From assembly GCA_000158135.1 (NCBI GenBank), contig DS999533.1, positions 117,000-155,097 on the forward strand: a DNA stretch of 38,098 nt. The letters are read 5' to 3'. This stretch comes from Rhodobacteraceae bacterium KLH11. GTDB lineage: Bacteria; Pseudomonadota; Alphaproteobacteria; Rhodobacterales; Rhodobacteraceae. Under the pieces are notes generated by a model, which searched no databases, was not told where the DNA came from, and was given only the letters and a program-made list of their open reading frames with translations. Positions 28,757 to 36,845 of the stretch are shown here, piece after piece (the first letter of the stretch is position 1; each line of letters begins with the position of its first letter). The translations under genes were made by a program, and so were the position numbers.

Positions 28757-31282
28757 CTATCCTTGATCAGGAGAACCTTCATCCTCGTCCAGGTCCAACA
28801 CCGCCGGGTCGATCATGCGTTTGCTGGCACTCTTCTTGACAGAATTCCGTATGGCTTTACTCTGCCGGAGCAATCTCCGGAAACGCGCTTCGTCGAGCAC
28901 AAGCAATGTCGAGGGTGCCAACACCCGCACGTTCACGCGACGGGGCCGCTGCAATAGCATGGCCAATTGCCCAAACATTTCGCCACGCCCTAACCGCGTG
29001 GTGTGTCTGCCGAGCTCTACTTCAACTGCCCCGGAAGCAATGAAGAATACACTCCGGGCAAATTCTTCTTTGGAAATGATCGTGTCACCTACGTTGGCGT
29101 AACGAGTACGCAGCGCTCTACTAAGTTTTCTCAGTGAAGCTTTGTCGAGATCAGAGAATAGTGGAAATTGCCTGACCAGATCCCGCCCTTTTAGGGCGAT
29201 GTCCAACACCGGTCGCCCTTCAGATAAAGCACGTCGTGCCGCCACTTCCTGCATCAACACTGAATAGAGCTCTTCGCCTACCAGGCCATCCTCGCGCATG
29301 ACCGCGTATTCACGCTCTTCCAGTCGCAATGCAGTCCTTCGGATGAACCGCCGCTCCAGCTTTTCCGCATAGCCTGGATATTGGAGTCGCAATCCGTCAA
29401 GCGCTGTCTCAACTGCCTCGGATCGACGCGCCAACAGGTCGTCAAGCAACTCCGCAACCCGACGACCGTGGATCCGACGTATGCGACTACGGACAAATCC
29501 GTCGAGATCCCGAAGGATCAGGCGCTGCATGAGCAACCTCTCAAACCGATCCGTTGTAATACGAGTGAGCGGGAATGAGATTCGAAGCCGGTTATGCAGA
29601 AACACGGCGATCCGAAAAGACTTGCCATAGACGACGGATCGATTGGACGCGCGCTGATAACCAATCCGACCACCGGTCCGTGCCCCTTCAATGAGCCGAT
29701 CCGCGTCAGACAAGATCTTCTCGCTCAGAACCGATGACATGGTGCGCTCGCGCATTCGGGCCAACACGGAATCTCGCTCTGCACCGGCCAGCGCAATAAG
29801 ACCAAGCGTGATCCGGTCACGATCTAGGATCTGGGCGCTGTCTTCGGCGGACTTTACGGCCTCATCGAGGCGTTCGCTAAACTGTTTGGCTTCGTTTCTG
29901 ACGATATCGTGAGTCAGGTTGTAGTTTTCTGCTGTACAGGCCACGTCCTCGCGAACCGATTGCAAGGCGACCGCGACCACCTGACGTGAAAGGGCTGTAT
30001 CCAGCGGGGAGAGCTTGTCGAGCCCCAGTTTTGTGATCACCGAGCGCAAGGTTGTTCCTTGGACAATCAGTGTAAACAGCGTAAAGCCTGTGGCCAGGAT
30101 TCCGACCAGGCGCTTGGTTTCGAGCGGAATATGCGTACTTTCGGTAACTGCCAGCGCCAACGCTAAAGTCACGGCCCCCCGCAGCCCACCCCACAGCATC
30201 GCAGTGCGATAAGGGCGTTCTACAGCTGGCGATAGTCCGATTGTCGTGAGCAATGGCAACAAACCGAACAGAACCGCCGCCCGCGCAAGTGTTGCAGCAA
30301 GTACCACCACAGCCAGCAGGCCAAAGTCAGAGGGACGCACCCCTGCTAACAAATTCGGTATCAGCAACGCTGCAAGAATAAAGATCAGTGCTCCGGCCCA
30401 ATGTGCCAGTAGGTCCCATACTTCTTGCAGGTTTGTCCAAGCGACCGGTGACAATCGGCCGGGACCAGAAAAGTTTAGCGTAAGACCTGCGGCCACCACC
30501 GCGATGACACCCGAGGCCCCAACGCTTTGTTCGGCAACGATATAGGCGAGATAGGGCAGCGCAACGGATATTGAAATCTGCGCCATGTCCCAGCGGTCCA
30601 CGAAAGCCATCAGCCAAACCGCCATGCGCGCCATGAGCCAACCGGTGAGCACTCCGCCTGCGATCAACATCGGAAATTGCCCCACGGCTTCACTTAGTAA
30701 TGGATCGGGCCGTCCAAGCATGACAAAGCTCATGAACAACCCGAATAGTGCAATCGCAGCGGCATCGTTTAGGAGGCTTTCGCCCTCAATAATTCGCGAC
30801 AGCCTTCGCGGCGCGGAAATTGATCGAAAAATGCTGACAACCGCCGAGGGATCAGTTGTCGAAACAATAGCACCGATTAACAAGCAGGCGGCCAGTGGTA
30901 GCGTACTTACCCAACTGAGCGCATAGCCAATGGAAAGCGTCGCCACAATTACTGCCACAACGGCCATCATCAGGATGGGCATCCAGTCATCCAGCATCCT
31001 GCGCAGGTTCATGCCGAGTGTCGCCTGAAAGAGCAACGTAGGCAGAAACACATAGAGGAACACGTTGGACCGGATCGGAAGATCAATTATCGCTTGCGCC
31101 CCCGGATTCAGCACATCAGTTAGGTCCGTATCGAGAAAGAACGTCGCGCCAAGCCCAATCACTACCCCCAAGACGGCGAGAATAACGCTGAAGGGCAAAC
31201 CCAATCGAGCGGCGAGTGGCTCTGCCACACCGATTACAACAAAAAGAGCAGTAATGATGGTCGTAGTGACGACAATATCCAT
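28757..31282 (-). CDS. CPA1-family Na+/H+ antiporter with C-terminal cyclic-nucleotide-binding-like domain, 841 aa
   Basis: ATG 31282 (MDIVVTTTIITALFVVIGVA) is chosen over an in-frame TTG at 31330. About 12 membrane helices precede residue 420, with the CPA1 ion-site signatures AIVSTTDPSAVVSIFRS and GESLLNDAAAIALFG, and later WGGLRGAVTLALALAV. A long cytosolic helical region follows. Then a cNMP-binding-like beta roll appears near residues 715-815 (YANVGDTIISKEEFARSVFF, ASGAVEVELGRHTTRLGRGE, MFGQLAMLLQRPRRVNVRV). The phosphate cassette lacks the usual FGE and R-T/S-A residues, so it may not bind nucleotide. Likely role: proton/sodium exchange for pH or salt homeostasis. The N-terminal start lacks a clear ribosome-binding site. 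Confidence 0.9.
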   Translation of the reverse strand: MDIVVTTTIITALFVVIGVAEPLAARLGLPFSVILAVLGVVIGLGATFFLDTDLTDVLNPGAQAIIDLPIRSNVFLYVFLPTLLFQATLGMNLRRMLDDWMPILMMAVVAVIVATLSIGYALSWVSTLPLAACLLIGAIVSTTDPSAVVSIFRSISAPRRLSRIIEGESLLNDAAAIALFGLFMSFVMLGRPDPLLSEAVGQFPMLIAGGVLTGWLMARMAVWLMAFVDRWDMAQISISVALPYLAYIVAEQSVGASGVIAVVAAGLTLNFSGPGRLSPVAWTNLQEVWDLLAHWAGALIFILAALLIPNLLAGVRPSDFGLLAVVVLAATLARAAVLFGLLPLLTTIGLSPAVERPYRTAMLWGGLRGAVTLALALAVTESTHIPLETKRLVGILATGFTLFTLIVQGTTLRSVITKLGLDKLSPLDTALSRQVVAVALQSVREDVACTAENYNLTHDIVRNEAKQFSERLDEAVKSAEDSAQILDRDRITLGLIALAGAERDSVLARMRERTMSSVLSEKILSDADRLIEGARTGGRIGYQRASNRSVVYGKSFRIAVFLHNRLRISFPLTRITTDRFERLLMQRLILRDLDGFVRSRIRRIHGRRVAELLDDLLARRSEAVETALDGLRLQYPGYAEKLERRFIRRTALRLEEREYAVMREDGLVGEELYSVLMQEVAARRALSEGRPVLDIALKGRDLVRQFPLFSDLDKASLRKLSRALRTRYANVGDTIISKEEFARSVFFIASGAVEVELGRHTTRLGRGEMFGQLAMLLQRPRRVNVRVLAPSTLLVLDEARFRRLLRQSKAIRNSVKKSASKRMIDPAVLDLDEDEGSPDQG

Positions 31283-31729
31283 CAGTACGTAGTATCTGAG
31301 AACTCGAACTAAGGGAATTCGCCTCTCCAATCGGATCGGCTTTGTGGGATCAATGTGTTAGCTTACAAACATCCAGATTGTGCAGTTGCAACGAATGTTT
31401 ACATTGGCGGGCCGCTCTTTGACACTAGCTCTGCAAGTGAACCGCTGGAATATGCCGACCACCGCGCTTTGCAAAGCCCGCTTCCTGCACATTGCTGTAA
31501 TTGGGACATCGCGCAGCATCGGTCAAAGTGGGCTCTTTTTCTCTTTCGTCGCATGGAGCGCGAAGGTTTGTTTTTGCCGCTAGCGTACTATTTCGCCCCC
31601 AGCCGTAAGCGACCTCAGATTGCACCAAAACCATCGAAGCCTGTAATTGCAGCTATGTGAAGTTCTTTGGACCGAATGCCCGCCATCTAAAGTCAAGATG
31701 GGTTGCATGTTGAATTCCGGACGGTTTTC
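31283..31729. other. Region without a supported gene
   Basis: The 101-codon plus frame (31355-31660) and its minus-strand counterpart show no domain, no good start site and no conserved motif. The stretch is the upstream region of the antiporter gene and the 3' flank of the small gene at 31730. Confidence 0.4.
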
Positions 31730-31960
31730 TCAAAGCCGCAGGCGCGCAGCAGGCGAAAGCTCCACCACCTTCAAACTGCTGTTGGACGCAACACTGACCT
31801 GCCCGTTGTTCCACGCGTAAACAACCGCCATGGTTTTGCCAGTGTGTGCGTCCTGCACTTCAATTATCGGTTCGCCTTTTTTTTGCGCGATCGGTTTGTT
31901 GCTGTGTCGACATCTGCCTTCCTCGGTGTTCGTCAAAGCGAATTCAAGTCGATCTGCCAC
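31730..31960 (-). CDS. Hypothetical small protein, 76 aa
   Basis: GTG 31960 (or TTG 31978, adding VKTVR) opens a frame reading ADRLEFALTNTEEGRCRHSN, KPIAQKKGEPIIEVQDAHTG and KTMAVVYAWNNGQVSVASN. The composition is convincing, and the CRHSNKPIAQKKGE piece resembles the first strand of small treble-clef modules, but only one Cys-His pair is present. No family is claimed. It is leftward, beyond the 3' border palindrome of module B, so probably a separate unit. Confidence 0.45.
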   Translation of the reverse strand: MADRLEFALTNTEEGRCRHSNKPIAQKKGEPIIEVQDAHTGKTMAVVYAWNNGQVSVASNSSLKVVELSPAARLRL

Positions 31961-32087
31961 ACGCGCACCGTTTTGACCAACGAGCTGGTGGCCTTCCCAA
32001 ATCGGGATGACCTGCAGGTGAAAGGAATGAAGCCCGGTGGCGGCACAGACCGCCCTTTTCTTCAGGCGGAGGCGATGGCCGGTCTGT

Positions 32088-32123
32088 CCGGCCCTGGGCC
32101 GCGCTGGCGCGGATCAGGTTAAC
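32088..32123. repeat. GC palindrome shared with 19129-19165
   Basis: CCGGCCCTGGGCCGCGC, then GGCGCGG and CAGGTTAAC, as in module A, one base shorter. It lies beyond the terminator of the RRVW/membrane-protein operon and marks the 3' border of module B. Confidence 0.7.
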
Positions 32124-32293
32124 CGCTGGACGCGATCCGCAAGGGTGTGACCTGGTGCGGCGCTGGTGCCGGGTGCCGGCCGCGACCGCGGCCGCCAAAG
32201 CGGAGCGCCAGTCGCGTTGGCACGTGGGGCGGAGGCCCCAGGTACCAAGCGACACCAGAGGAACATCGCCGCCAGCACAACGGCAAAAAAAGA

Positions 32294-32311
32294 GGCCCGC
32301 TGAAGCGGGCC
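32294..32311 (-). terminator. Intrinsic terminator of the module B operon
   Basis: GGCCCGC (32294-32300) and GCGGGCC (32305-32311) with loop TGAA are followed on the minus strand by TCTTTTTTT. It is a strong rho-independent terminator 33 bp past the stop of 32344. Confidence 0.85.
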
Positions 32312-32343
32312 AAGTACCTCTCACCACAAGAGAAAAGACGCTA

Positions 32344-32772
32344 TCACTGGGATAGCAATTGTTCGTCATAAATCTGGAAAACGATGCTTTCCGGGTCACT
32401 TGGAAATCGGCTGTCCAGATAGAGATTACTTATCTGTTTTTGTGACACAGAACGCGACACTTGACCACAAAGGATATGCTCTGGTTTGAATACTGCCTTG
32501 GTGTCATTGAAGGCTGTGAGCGGGCCAGCCAGATCACAGTTTTCAAGCGGGCCGCTGGTGAACCGGAATATTGCAGGGCTGTCCAGACGCAAGGGCGCGC
32601 TCAGTGCGAGGGCCGCGCCGGATGCTATCCCCGTTCTGGGTTCTGGTGGAACTTCAGCAACAGACATGATCCGGCTTCCAAAAGCGGGTGCCACGATCTT
32701 GCCAGCCAGAACGATAATCAGGAGCGCGACGGCACCGCCACCAATCAAGTTGATCTTGGAAACTTTCGGCAT
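32344..32772 (-). CDS. Single-span membrane-anchored protein of the RRVW operon, 142 aa
   Basis: I start at ATG 32772 (MPKVSKINLIGGGAVALLII), with AAGGTGA, which overlaps the RRVW stop, as the ribosome-binding site. The longer frame to 32835 would overlap the upstream gene. One N-terminal membrane helix (residues about 7-27) is followed by about 115 residues that would be periplasmic. These have two Cys (NCDLAGPL, ILCGQVS) that could form a disulfide, and a C-terminal IYDEQLLSQ. No family is recognised. It parallels, in position only, the coiled-coil membrane protein that follows the RRVW gene in module A. Confidence 0.7.
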   Translation of the reverse strand: MPKVSKINLIGGGAVALLIIVLAGKIVAPAFGSRIMSVAEVPPEPRTGIASGAALALSAPLRLDSPAIFRFTSGPLENCDLAGPLTAFNDTKAVFKPEHILCGQVSRSVSQKQISNLYLDSRFPSDPESIVFQIYDEQLLSQ

Positions 32773-32776
32773 CTGC

Positions 32777-33328
32777 TCAATCACCTTGTCGCTTTCGCGC
32801 CCGGTCCACGACACCATCATGTGTAATGGCCGCAATGCGGTCTTCTGTACGCCGTGCCATTTCTATCCCGTCACCGGTCATCGTTGACTCTGCGTGTGGC
32901 GTCCATTTGAAAATGCTGCCATCCGCTTCAACATGGGTTTCGTCCTCGGCAGACCGGCGTTTGATTGACCCGTCATGGCGAATTTCAATGATCGTATCGT
33001 CGGCCATACGGACAGTAACTGAATGATCGTCAACCGCCACACCCTGCCACCGGAAATCAGCATCACGCCGCACTACAATCCGGTTGGGATGCAGCTTGAT
33101 TTGAACATCCTTGGTCTCATCAGGATCAGCGGCCTTGACCACAACAATAGCCTCCTGCTCAGCGGTATCACCATGCAGCGACGCGCTTCCGTTTTTCGGC
33201 GGCCAGAACTTCGGTTCCTTGCGCTCGCGCTTGTTCTGATCCTTGTGGAACGCAAGGTACATCTGCGCCGACTTCCAGACGCGGCGGGCCGCGCTCTCGG
33301 TCGTCTTTGGAGTGGTGACTTTAGTCAT
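32777..33328 (-). CDS. RRVW-family protein, single domain, 183 aa
   Basis: RRVWKSAQMYLAFHKDQ opens the domain, then KFWPP, EAIVVVKAADPDETKDVQIK, LHPNRIVVRRDADFRWQGVA, and short beta strands with a DGS turn (VTVRMADDTIIEIRHDGSIK, EADGSIFKWTPHA). It is the single-domain relative of 19780-20772, and the N-terminal 27 residues are nearly repeated in the fragment at 22226-22309. The DG-turn strand repeats suggest a beta-solenoid or spike-like C-terminal part. ATG 33328 overlaps the vapC stop (ATGA), so it belongs to the same operon. Function unknown. Confidence 0.75.
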   Translation of the reverse strand: MTKVTTPKTTESAARRVWKSAQMYLAFHKDQNKRERKEPKFWPPKNGSASLHGDTAEQEAIVVVKAADPDETKDVQIKLHPNRIVVRRDADFRWQGVAVDDHSVTVRMADDTIIEIRHDGSIKRRSAEDETHVEADGSIFKWTPHAESTMTGDGIEMARRTEDRIAAITHDGVVDRARKRQGD

Positions 33329-33717
33329 GTCTGCCAGTCCTCATAGATAAGATTTTCAACCCGGCGAAACTCTTTAACATTATTGGTGATGAGCGTCAGG
33401 GACCGTGCAACGGCCTGCCCCGCAATCAGCAAGTCATAGGCCCCGATGGGCGTTCCTTTCCTCTTCAGGTCAGCCCGGATCAGGCCAGCGACTTTCGCGT
33501 CGGCGGTGGACAGGTCCAAAACCTCAAACCTGAGCGCATCAACGCGGGCCACATTCTCAGCCACTTTGCCGCTCTTGTATGCGCCCCAATAGAGTTCATA
33601 CATGACGACAGAGGGCACCGCGAAATCGCTTGGAACATGCGCAGGCAAGCGGGAAATCAGGCTGCTATTGGCCGCGATAATCCCAATGACGGCATTGGTG
33701 TCGAGCAGGAATTTCAC
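33325..33717 (-). CDS. vapC: VapC-type PIN-domain toxin, 130 aa
   Basis: A PIN domain with Asp6 (MKFLLDTNAVIGII), Glu41 (SVVMYELYWGAYKS), Asp95 (PIGAYDLLIAGQAV) and the ITNNVKEFRRV box carrying the last polar site. ATG 33717 overlaps the vapB stop. It is predicted to be a tRNA- or rRNA-cleaving endoribonuclease held by VapB. Both its start and its stop overlap neighbouring genes, so the TA pair is embedded inside a longer operon rather than standing alone. Confidence 0.92.
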   Translation of the reverse strand: MKFLLDTNAVIGIIAANSSLISRLPAHVPSDFAVPSVVMYELYWGAYKSGKVAENVARVDALRFEVLDLSTADAKVAGLIRADLKRKGTPIGAYDLLIAGQAVARSLTLITNNVKEFRRVENLIYEDWQT

Positions 33718-33971
33718 TTGAACACATCCAATTCTGGGCGGTCCTGTGGCGGCATATCTTCCTCTGCCGCCTGTACCGCATCATCATCCAGCGGACCCAG
33801 CTTGTGAAGCTCGTTCAGCCATTCCCAATCGTCTTCGATAGGTTCAAGAATGACCTTCGAGCCTTCCGCTCTGATCCGCACTTCTTCGGTCTTGAACCGA
33901 AATTCTTTCGGCAACCGCACCGCCTGCGACCGGCCGGTCATGAACACTTTTGCAACCGCTCTATCTGGCAT
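33714..33971 (-). CDS. vapB: VapB/VagC-type AbrB-fold antitoxin, 85 aa
   Basis: VAKVFMTGRSQAVRLPKEFR and RIRAEGSKVILEPIEDDWEW form the swapped-hairpin AbrB domain of VagC-like VapBs. The acidic tail (DDDAVQAAEEDMPPQDRPEL) binds the toxin. ATG 33971 is preceded by GGAGG; the frame extends to 34049 without such a site. A dyad at 33985-34009 is the probable operator. Confidence 0.9.
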   Translation of the reverse strand: MPDRAVAKVFMTGRSQAVRLPKEFRFKTEEVRIRAEGSKVILEPIEDDWEWLNELHKLGPLDDDAVQAAEEDMPPQDRPELDVFK

Positions 33972-33984
33972 TGTTACCTCCATT

Positions 33985-34009
33985 TGATATCTATCTTTAA
34001 TATATATCA
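33985..34009. promoter_or_regulatory. AT-rich dyad, probable VapBC operator/promoter
   Basis: TGATAT (33985-33990) and ATATCA (34004-34009), with a 13-bp AT-only-like spacer, lie 14 bp upstream of the vapB start. It is an AT island in GC-rich surroundings, as expected for an internal promoter bound by VapBC. Confidence 0.5.
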
Positions 34010-34052
34010 CGCAACCGTTGCTTTCAAGCTGATGCTGACTGAAATCCAAGTA

Positions 34053-34430
34053 TCATGAGCGGTTTTTCACATTCGCTTTCAGCCAGTTATCACCTTTCGG
34101 GACGGTATCCGCCTCACGTTTCAAAACCGCTGCCCGGTTCCTCAGCGCCACGATGATAGGCGTAGAGGGATGAGCTGCGCGGTTTCCGCGCGTGGGCCTG
34201 CAAAGGTACGAGGGGCCATATTTCAATAGGTACATAGCGGTTTCGATAGCCTCCAGATCGGTCTCTGCATAGATCATGGAGAGCGGCATACATCCGCTAT
34301 GGGTGGTAAGGTCACGGTTGCGTTTTTCCGATGACCGGCGACGGTCCAGATTGAAGGCCACAAAGCACCATTCCCTAACATTTGACCATGTGACGCGGGT
34401 TCCGGGTGTCGTATAGATGATCCGTTTCAT
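34053..34430 (-). CDS. Module protein of unknown function, 125 aa
   Basis: ATG 34430 overlaps the stop of the 106-aa gene. The N-terminal part (GTRVTWSNVREWCFVAFNLD) and the conserved C-terminal part (MYLLKYGPSYLCRPTRGNRA, HPSTPIIVALRNRAAVLKRE) carry several aromatics and basic residues but no recognised domain. The 3' half is duplicated in module A (23029-23225), where it again precedes a TA pair. Its 3' end thus forms the upstream boundary of the exchangeable TA slot. Function unknown. Confidence 0.7.
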   Translation of the reverse strand: MKRIIYTTPGTRVTWSNVREWCFVAFNLDRRRSSEKRNRDLTTHSGCMPLSMIYAETDLEAIETAMYLLKYGPSYLCRPTRGNRAAHPSTPIIVALRNRAAVLKREADTVPKGDNWLKANVKNRS

Positions 34431-34747
34431 GGCTGATCCGCCAACTGGTCGGCGTGGGCCTCAAGGCGCGCGATGAGCGATACGATCTGTTCGCGCAGCG
34501 AGGCTTGTTCGGCCAGCTTGAGCGCGGCCCGCTGGCCGACTGTCAGCGGTTCAAACTCGGGTTGCTGCGTCGGATGATCGATCGTTGCCAGCACGCCAAG
34601 TGCGGTTAGTTCGTCGGTAAGCGGGCGCAGCATCGCGGCCAGTTCGTCGGCCCCTGCCCCGTTTGAATTGGCGGAATCGACAATCTGCTGAACTCTTGCG
34701 ACCGCCTTTTGAACTCGCTTGGTGTTCGTATCATTCTGAAAAGTCAT
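34427..34747 (-). CDS. Helical hypothetical protein, 106 aa
   Basis: AGGAGATAGAACC gives a good ribosome-binding site for ATG 34747. The sequence is almost entirely amphipathic helix (KRVQKAVARVQQIVDSANS, LTVGQRAALKLAEQASLREQ, IVSLIARLEAHADQL), suggesting a helical bundle or coiled coil. It is coupled to the 125-aa gene and lies 54 nt after parB. A GC hairpin (GGGCGC/GCGCCC, 34774-34789) sits in that gap and may attenuate or stabilise the message. No family is recognised. Confidence 0.65.
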   Translation of the reverse strand: MTFQNDTNTKRVQKAVARVQQIVDSANSNGAGADELAAMLRPLTDELTALGVLATIDHPTQQPEFEPLTVGQRAALKLAEQASLREQIVSLIARLEAHADQLADQP

Positions 34748-34801
34748 GGTTCTATCTCCTGTCCGGTGTGGCAGGGCGCTTGCGCGCCCCGCCTGCGGGT
34801 C

Positions 34802-36595
34802 TCAGACCATGCCCTCAGGCAGCCATGTGGCGATGCGCTTTTCGCCCACCTTGAGGCTTTCAAAGGTGTTGAGTTGATAGTTGCCGGATTTCAGGCCCAG
34901 AAGTTTGGCCCAGATGTCGTTGAGGTACGGCCCCGCGATGCGGCTAAAGAAATTCTCAAAGGTCGGCGTCCAGACCGCGCGAATGTCGGTCTTAACCTCC
35001 TTGTCGATCAGGGCTTTCAGCTTCTTATCGCCTCCGCTCAACAGTCCCGCCAGATGCCGGATCAACTCGGCCTGAACGTGGTCGTCGCCTTTCTTGCGGA
35101 AGGCACGGAATGCCTTCGCAAAGTCACCCTCGCGCGTGTCATGCGCCCATTCGGTCGGTGTTGTCAGACGCTCGTCCAGTGCGTAGCCACTGGCCTCAGT
35201 CGTCGGCCAGTTTGGCACATCGTTCTTGGTTATGCCGACTGGTTTGCCGTATTTCATACCGTCCGCCATCTGAAAGGCCAGCAGGGCAAGGATCAGATCG
35301 GGGTTGTTAACCGCTGCGTGTTGCCGCGCACCCGTGACAACCCGTTTCAGATCATCGACAAGAGCCTGTGACATGTTGGGTTTGTTAGATTTCGGGGCTT
35401 CGATCTTGTTCTCAGATTTGTGTTTGGACGCCTCCAATACACCGGCCTCAATCGCGGCCTCTTTGTTCTCTGGCTTCACCAGACCTTCGATCGCGCTCAA
35501 CTTACCGGTGCTGTCCACATACAGGACGATACCGGCGTGGTCTTTCTGGATCAGGCTGTATTCGCCATCAATGATGGCTTGAAGGTCGGCCAGTTCCTGT
35601 TGGCCCGGCTCGTCCAGTACCTCGCCATTGGCAAGCTCTGACAACGCGTCATAGCGCTCGACCTGTTCCTCGGTCAGAACGCCGTTTTCGGCATAGATGC
35701 GGGCCGCACCCATTTCGTTGATGGCATGACCGCCAAAATCACTGGCAAGCGTGAAATCAGCCCACAACCAACCATCACCCTGACGCATGGTGCGCGCCGC
35801 TGTGGTCAGCTTTTCCGAAAAACACTGTTCAAGAATTGCCAGATCATCCAGCAAGGTCTTTTCTTGGAAAAGATCAGCGGACACACGGCCACCGGCCTGT
35901 TTGTACGTATCCAGAGTGACGAACTTTGCCCGCCGATCCGTCGCGCTAACCGCATCCGGTTTCAGCTCTTTCTTGATGTGGTACTCGGAAATATAGCCTT
36001 TCCGTGCCCGTTCCAGCACGGGCAAGATCAGATCAGCGTCATCGCAGATGGTGAACGCTGCCGCTTCACCAAGGCTAATTTCTCTGGCGTCCAGCGCATC
36101 AATCACCTGTTCCGGCAGTCCCGCCAGTTTGAGCCGCTTGTGAACATGCGCCTCAGTCACGGCAAAGGCGCGCGCAATCCCGATGGCAGGCGCACCGGCC
36201 TTGTCCATCTTGCCATAGGCTCGGATTTCTTCGGCAGGGGTCAGGTTCTTGCGGGTGATGTTCTCTGCATTGGCCCATGTCTCAGCCGTTTCAACGTCCG
36301 GTGCAATCATCACCAGCGGGTTCGCCAGTTCGGGTCGGATGCTGGCAAGGTTGTCGTGCTTTTCAGCCAGATATTGCAATGCGCGCAGACGACGCCCACC
36401 AGCCACGATTTCTGCGCCACCTTTGTCGTCGGCCAGACCGGCGATGCTCTGGATCAGGCCAACCGTCCAGATGGACTCGGCCAGTTCAACAATCTCGGCC
36501 TCGGGCACGGTCTGGCGCGGGTTGATCGGGGATAGTGTCAGCAATGCCAGAGGAAAGCGGGCCTCGGTCGCGGTGATTTTGGTTTGCTTAGTCAT
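34802..36595 (-). CDS. ParB/RepB/Spo0J-family protein, 597 aa
   Basis: The N-terminal ParB domain has LSPINPRQTVPEAEIVELAE, the CTP-binding-type box IVAGGRRLRALQYLAEKH, and ENITRKNLTPAEEIRAYGKM. An HTH follows (GIARAFAVTEAHVHKRLKLA, GLPEQVIDALDAREISLGEA). The C-terminal 350 residues are a large extension typical of accessory ParB-like proteins on alphaproteobacterial plasmids and ICEs, without a nuclease motif that I can see. There is no cognate parA next to it, so a regulatory or DNA-maintenance role is as likely as segregation. It heads a minus-strand operon reaching the RRVW genes. Confidence 0.88.
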   Translation of the reverse strand: MTKQTKITATEARFPLALLTLSPINPRQTVPEAEIVELAESIWTVGLIQSIAGLADDKGGAEIVAGGRRLRALQYLAEKHDNLASIRPELANPLVMIAPDVETAETWANAENITRKNLTPAEEIRAYGKMDKAGAPAIGIARAFAVTEAHVHKRLKLAGLPEQVIDALDAREISLGEAAAFTICDDADLILPVLERARKGYISEYHIKKELKPDAVSATDRRAKFVTLDTYKQAGGRVSADLFQEKTLLDDLAILEQCFSEKLTTAARTMRQGDGWLWADFTLASDFGGHAINEMGAARIYAENGVLTEEQVERYDALSELANGEVLDEPGQQELADLQAIIDGEYSLIQKDHAGIVLYVDSTGKLSAIEGLVKPENKEAAIEAGVLEASKHKSENKIEAPKSNKPNMSQALVDDLKRVVTGARQHAAVNNPDLILALLAFQMADGMKYGKPVGITKNDVPNWPTTEASGYALDERLTTPTEWAHDTREGDFAKAFRAFRKKGDDHVQAELIRHLAGLLSGGDKKLKALIDKEVKTDIRAVWTPTFENFFSRIAGPYLNDIWAKLLGLKSGNYQLNTFESLKVGEKRIATWLPEGMV

Positions 36596-36668
36596 AGGGT
36601 AAACCCTTTCTCGTGGTTTGTTTTCGTGGTATGGGTGCCCCAGCCCTGATGGGCTGAGGCGGGGCCGC

Positions 36669-36782
36669 TTAAACGGCTGCGTGGTTATTCAAGAAGGCGC
36701 GGGCAATCTTGGCTGAGAGGCCGCCCTTCTTGTGATTGCTCCAAGCCAACTTGCGTTGACGCTCAATCGTGTATGGGTTCAT
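36669..36782 (-). CDS. Small basic protein, 37 aa
   Basis: ATG 36782 is preceded by AAAGGAGGTGA, an 11-nt perfect complement of the 16S anti-Shine-Dalgarno, 4 nt away. The peptide (MNPYTIERQRKLAWSNHKKG, GLSAKIARAFLNNHAAV) is basic and helical. Such a strong site on a conserved-looking short frame supports a real gene. It lies between DUF3768 and parB on the same strand. Function unknown. Confidence 0.7.
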   Translation of the reverse strand: MNPYTIERQRKLAWSNHKKGGLSAKIARAFLNNHAAV

Positions 36783-36845
36783 ATTCTCACCTCCTTTCCT
36801 GCGCGGGTTGCGCATCCAGCCCCGACCGCATGGCCGGGACCGAAC

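Larger units (their letters stand above)
31961..32343. other. GC-palindrome-rich 3' flank of module B
   Basis: This holds the shared palindrome 32088-32123 (with CCGCGC/GCGCGG at 32099-32112), further short dyads such as CGACCGCGGCCG near 32181, and the terminator at 32294-32311. I see no credible gene. Confidence 0.55.

Noticed and set aside
31355..31660. 101-codon plus frame
   Set aside because: No ribosome-binding site, domain or coding bias is present, and an antisense frame of similar quality exists.
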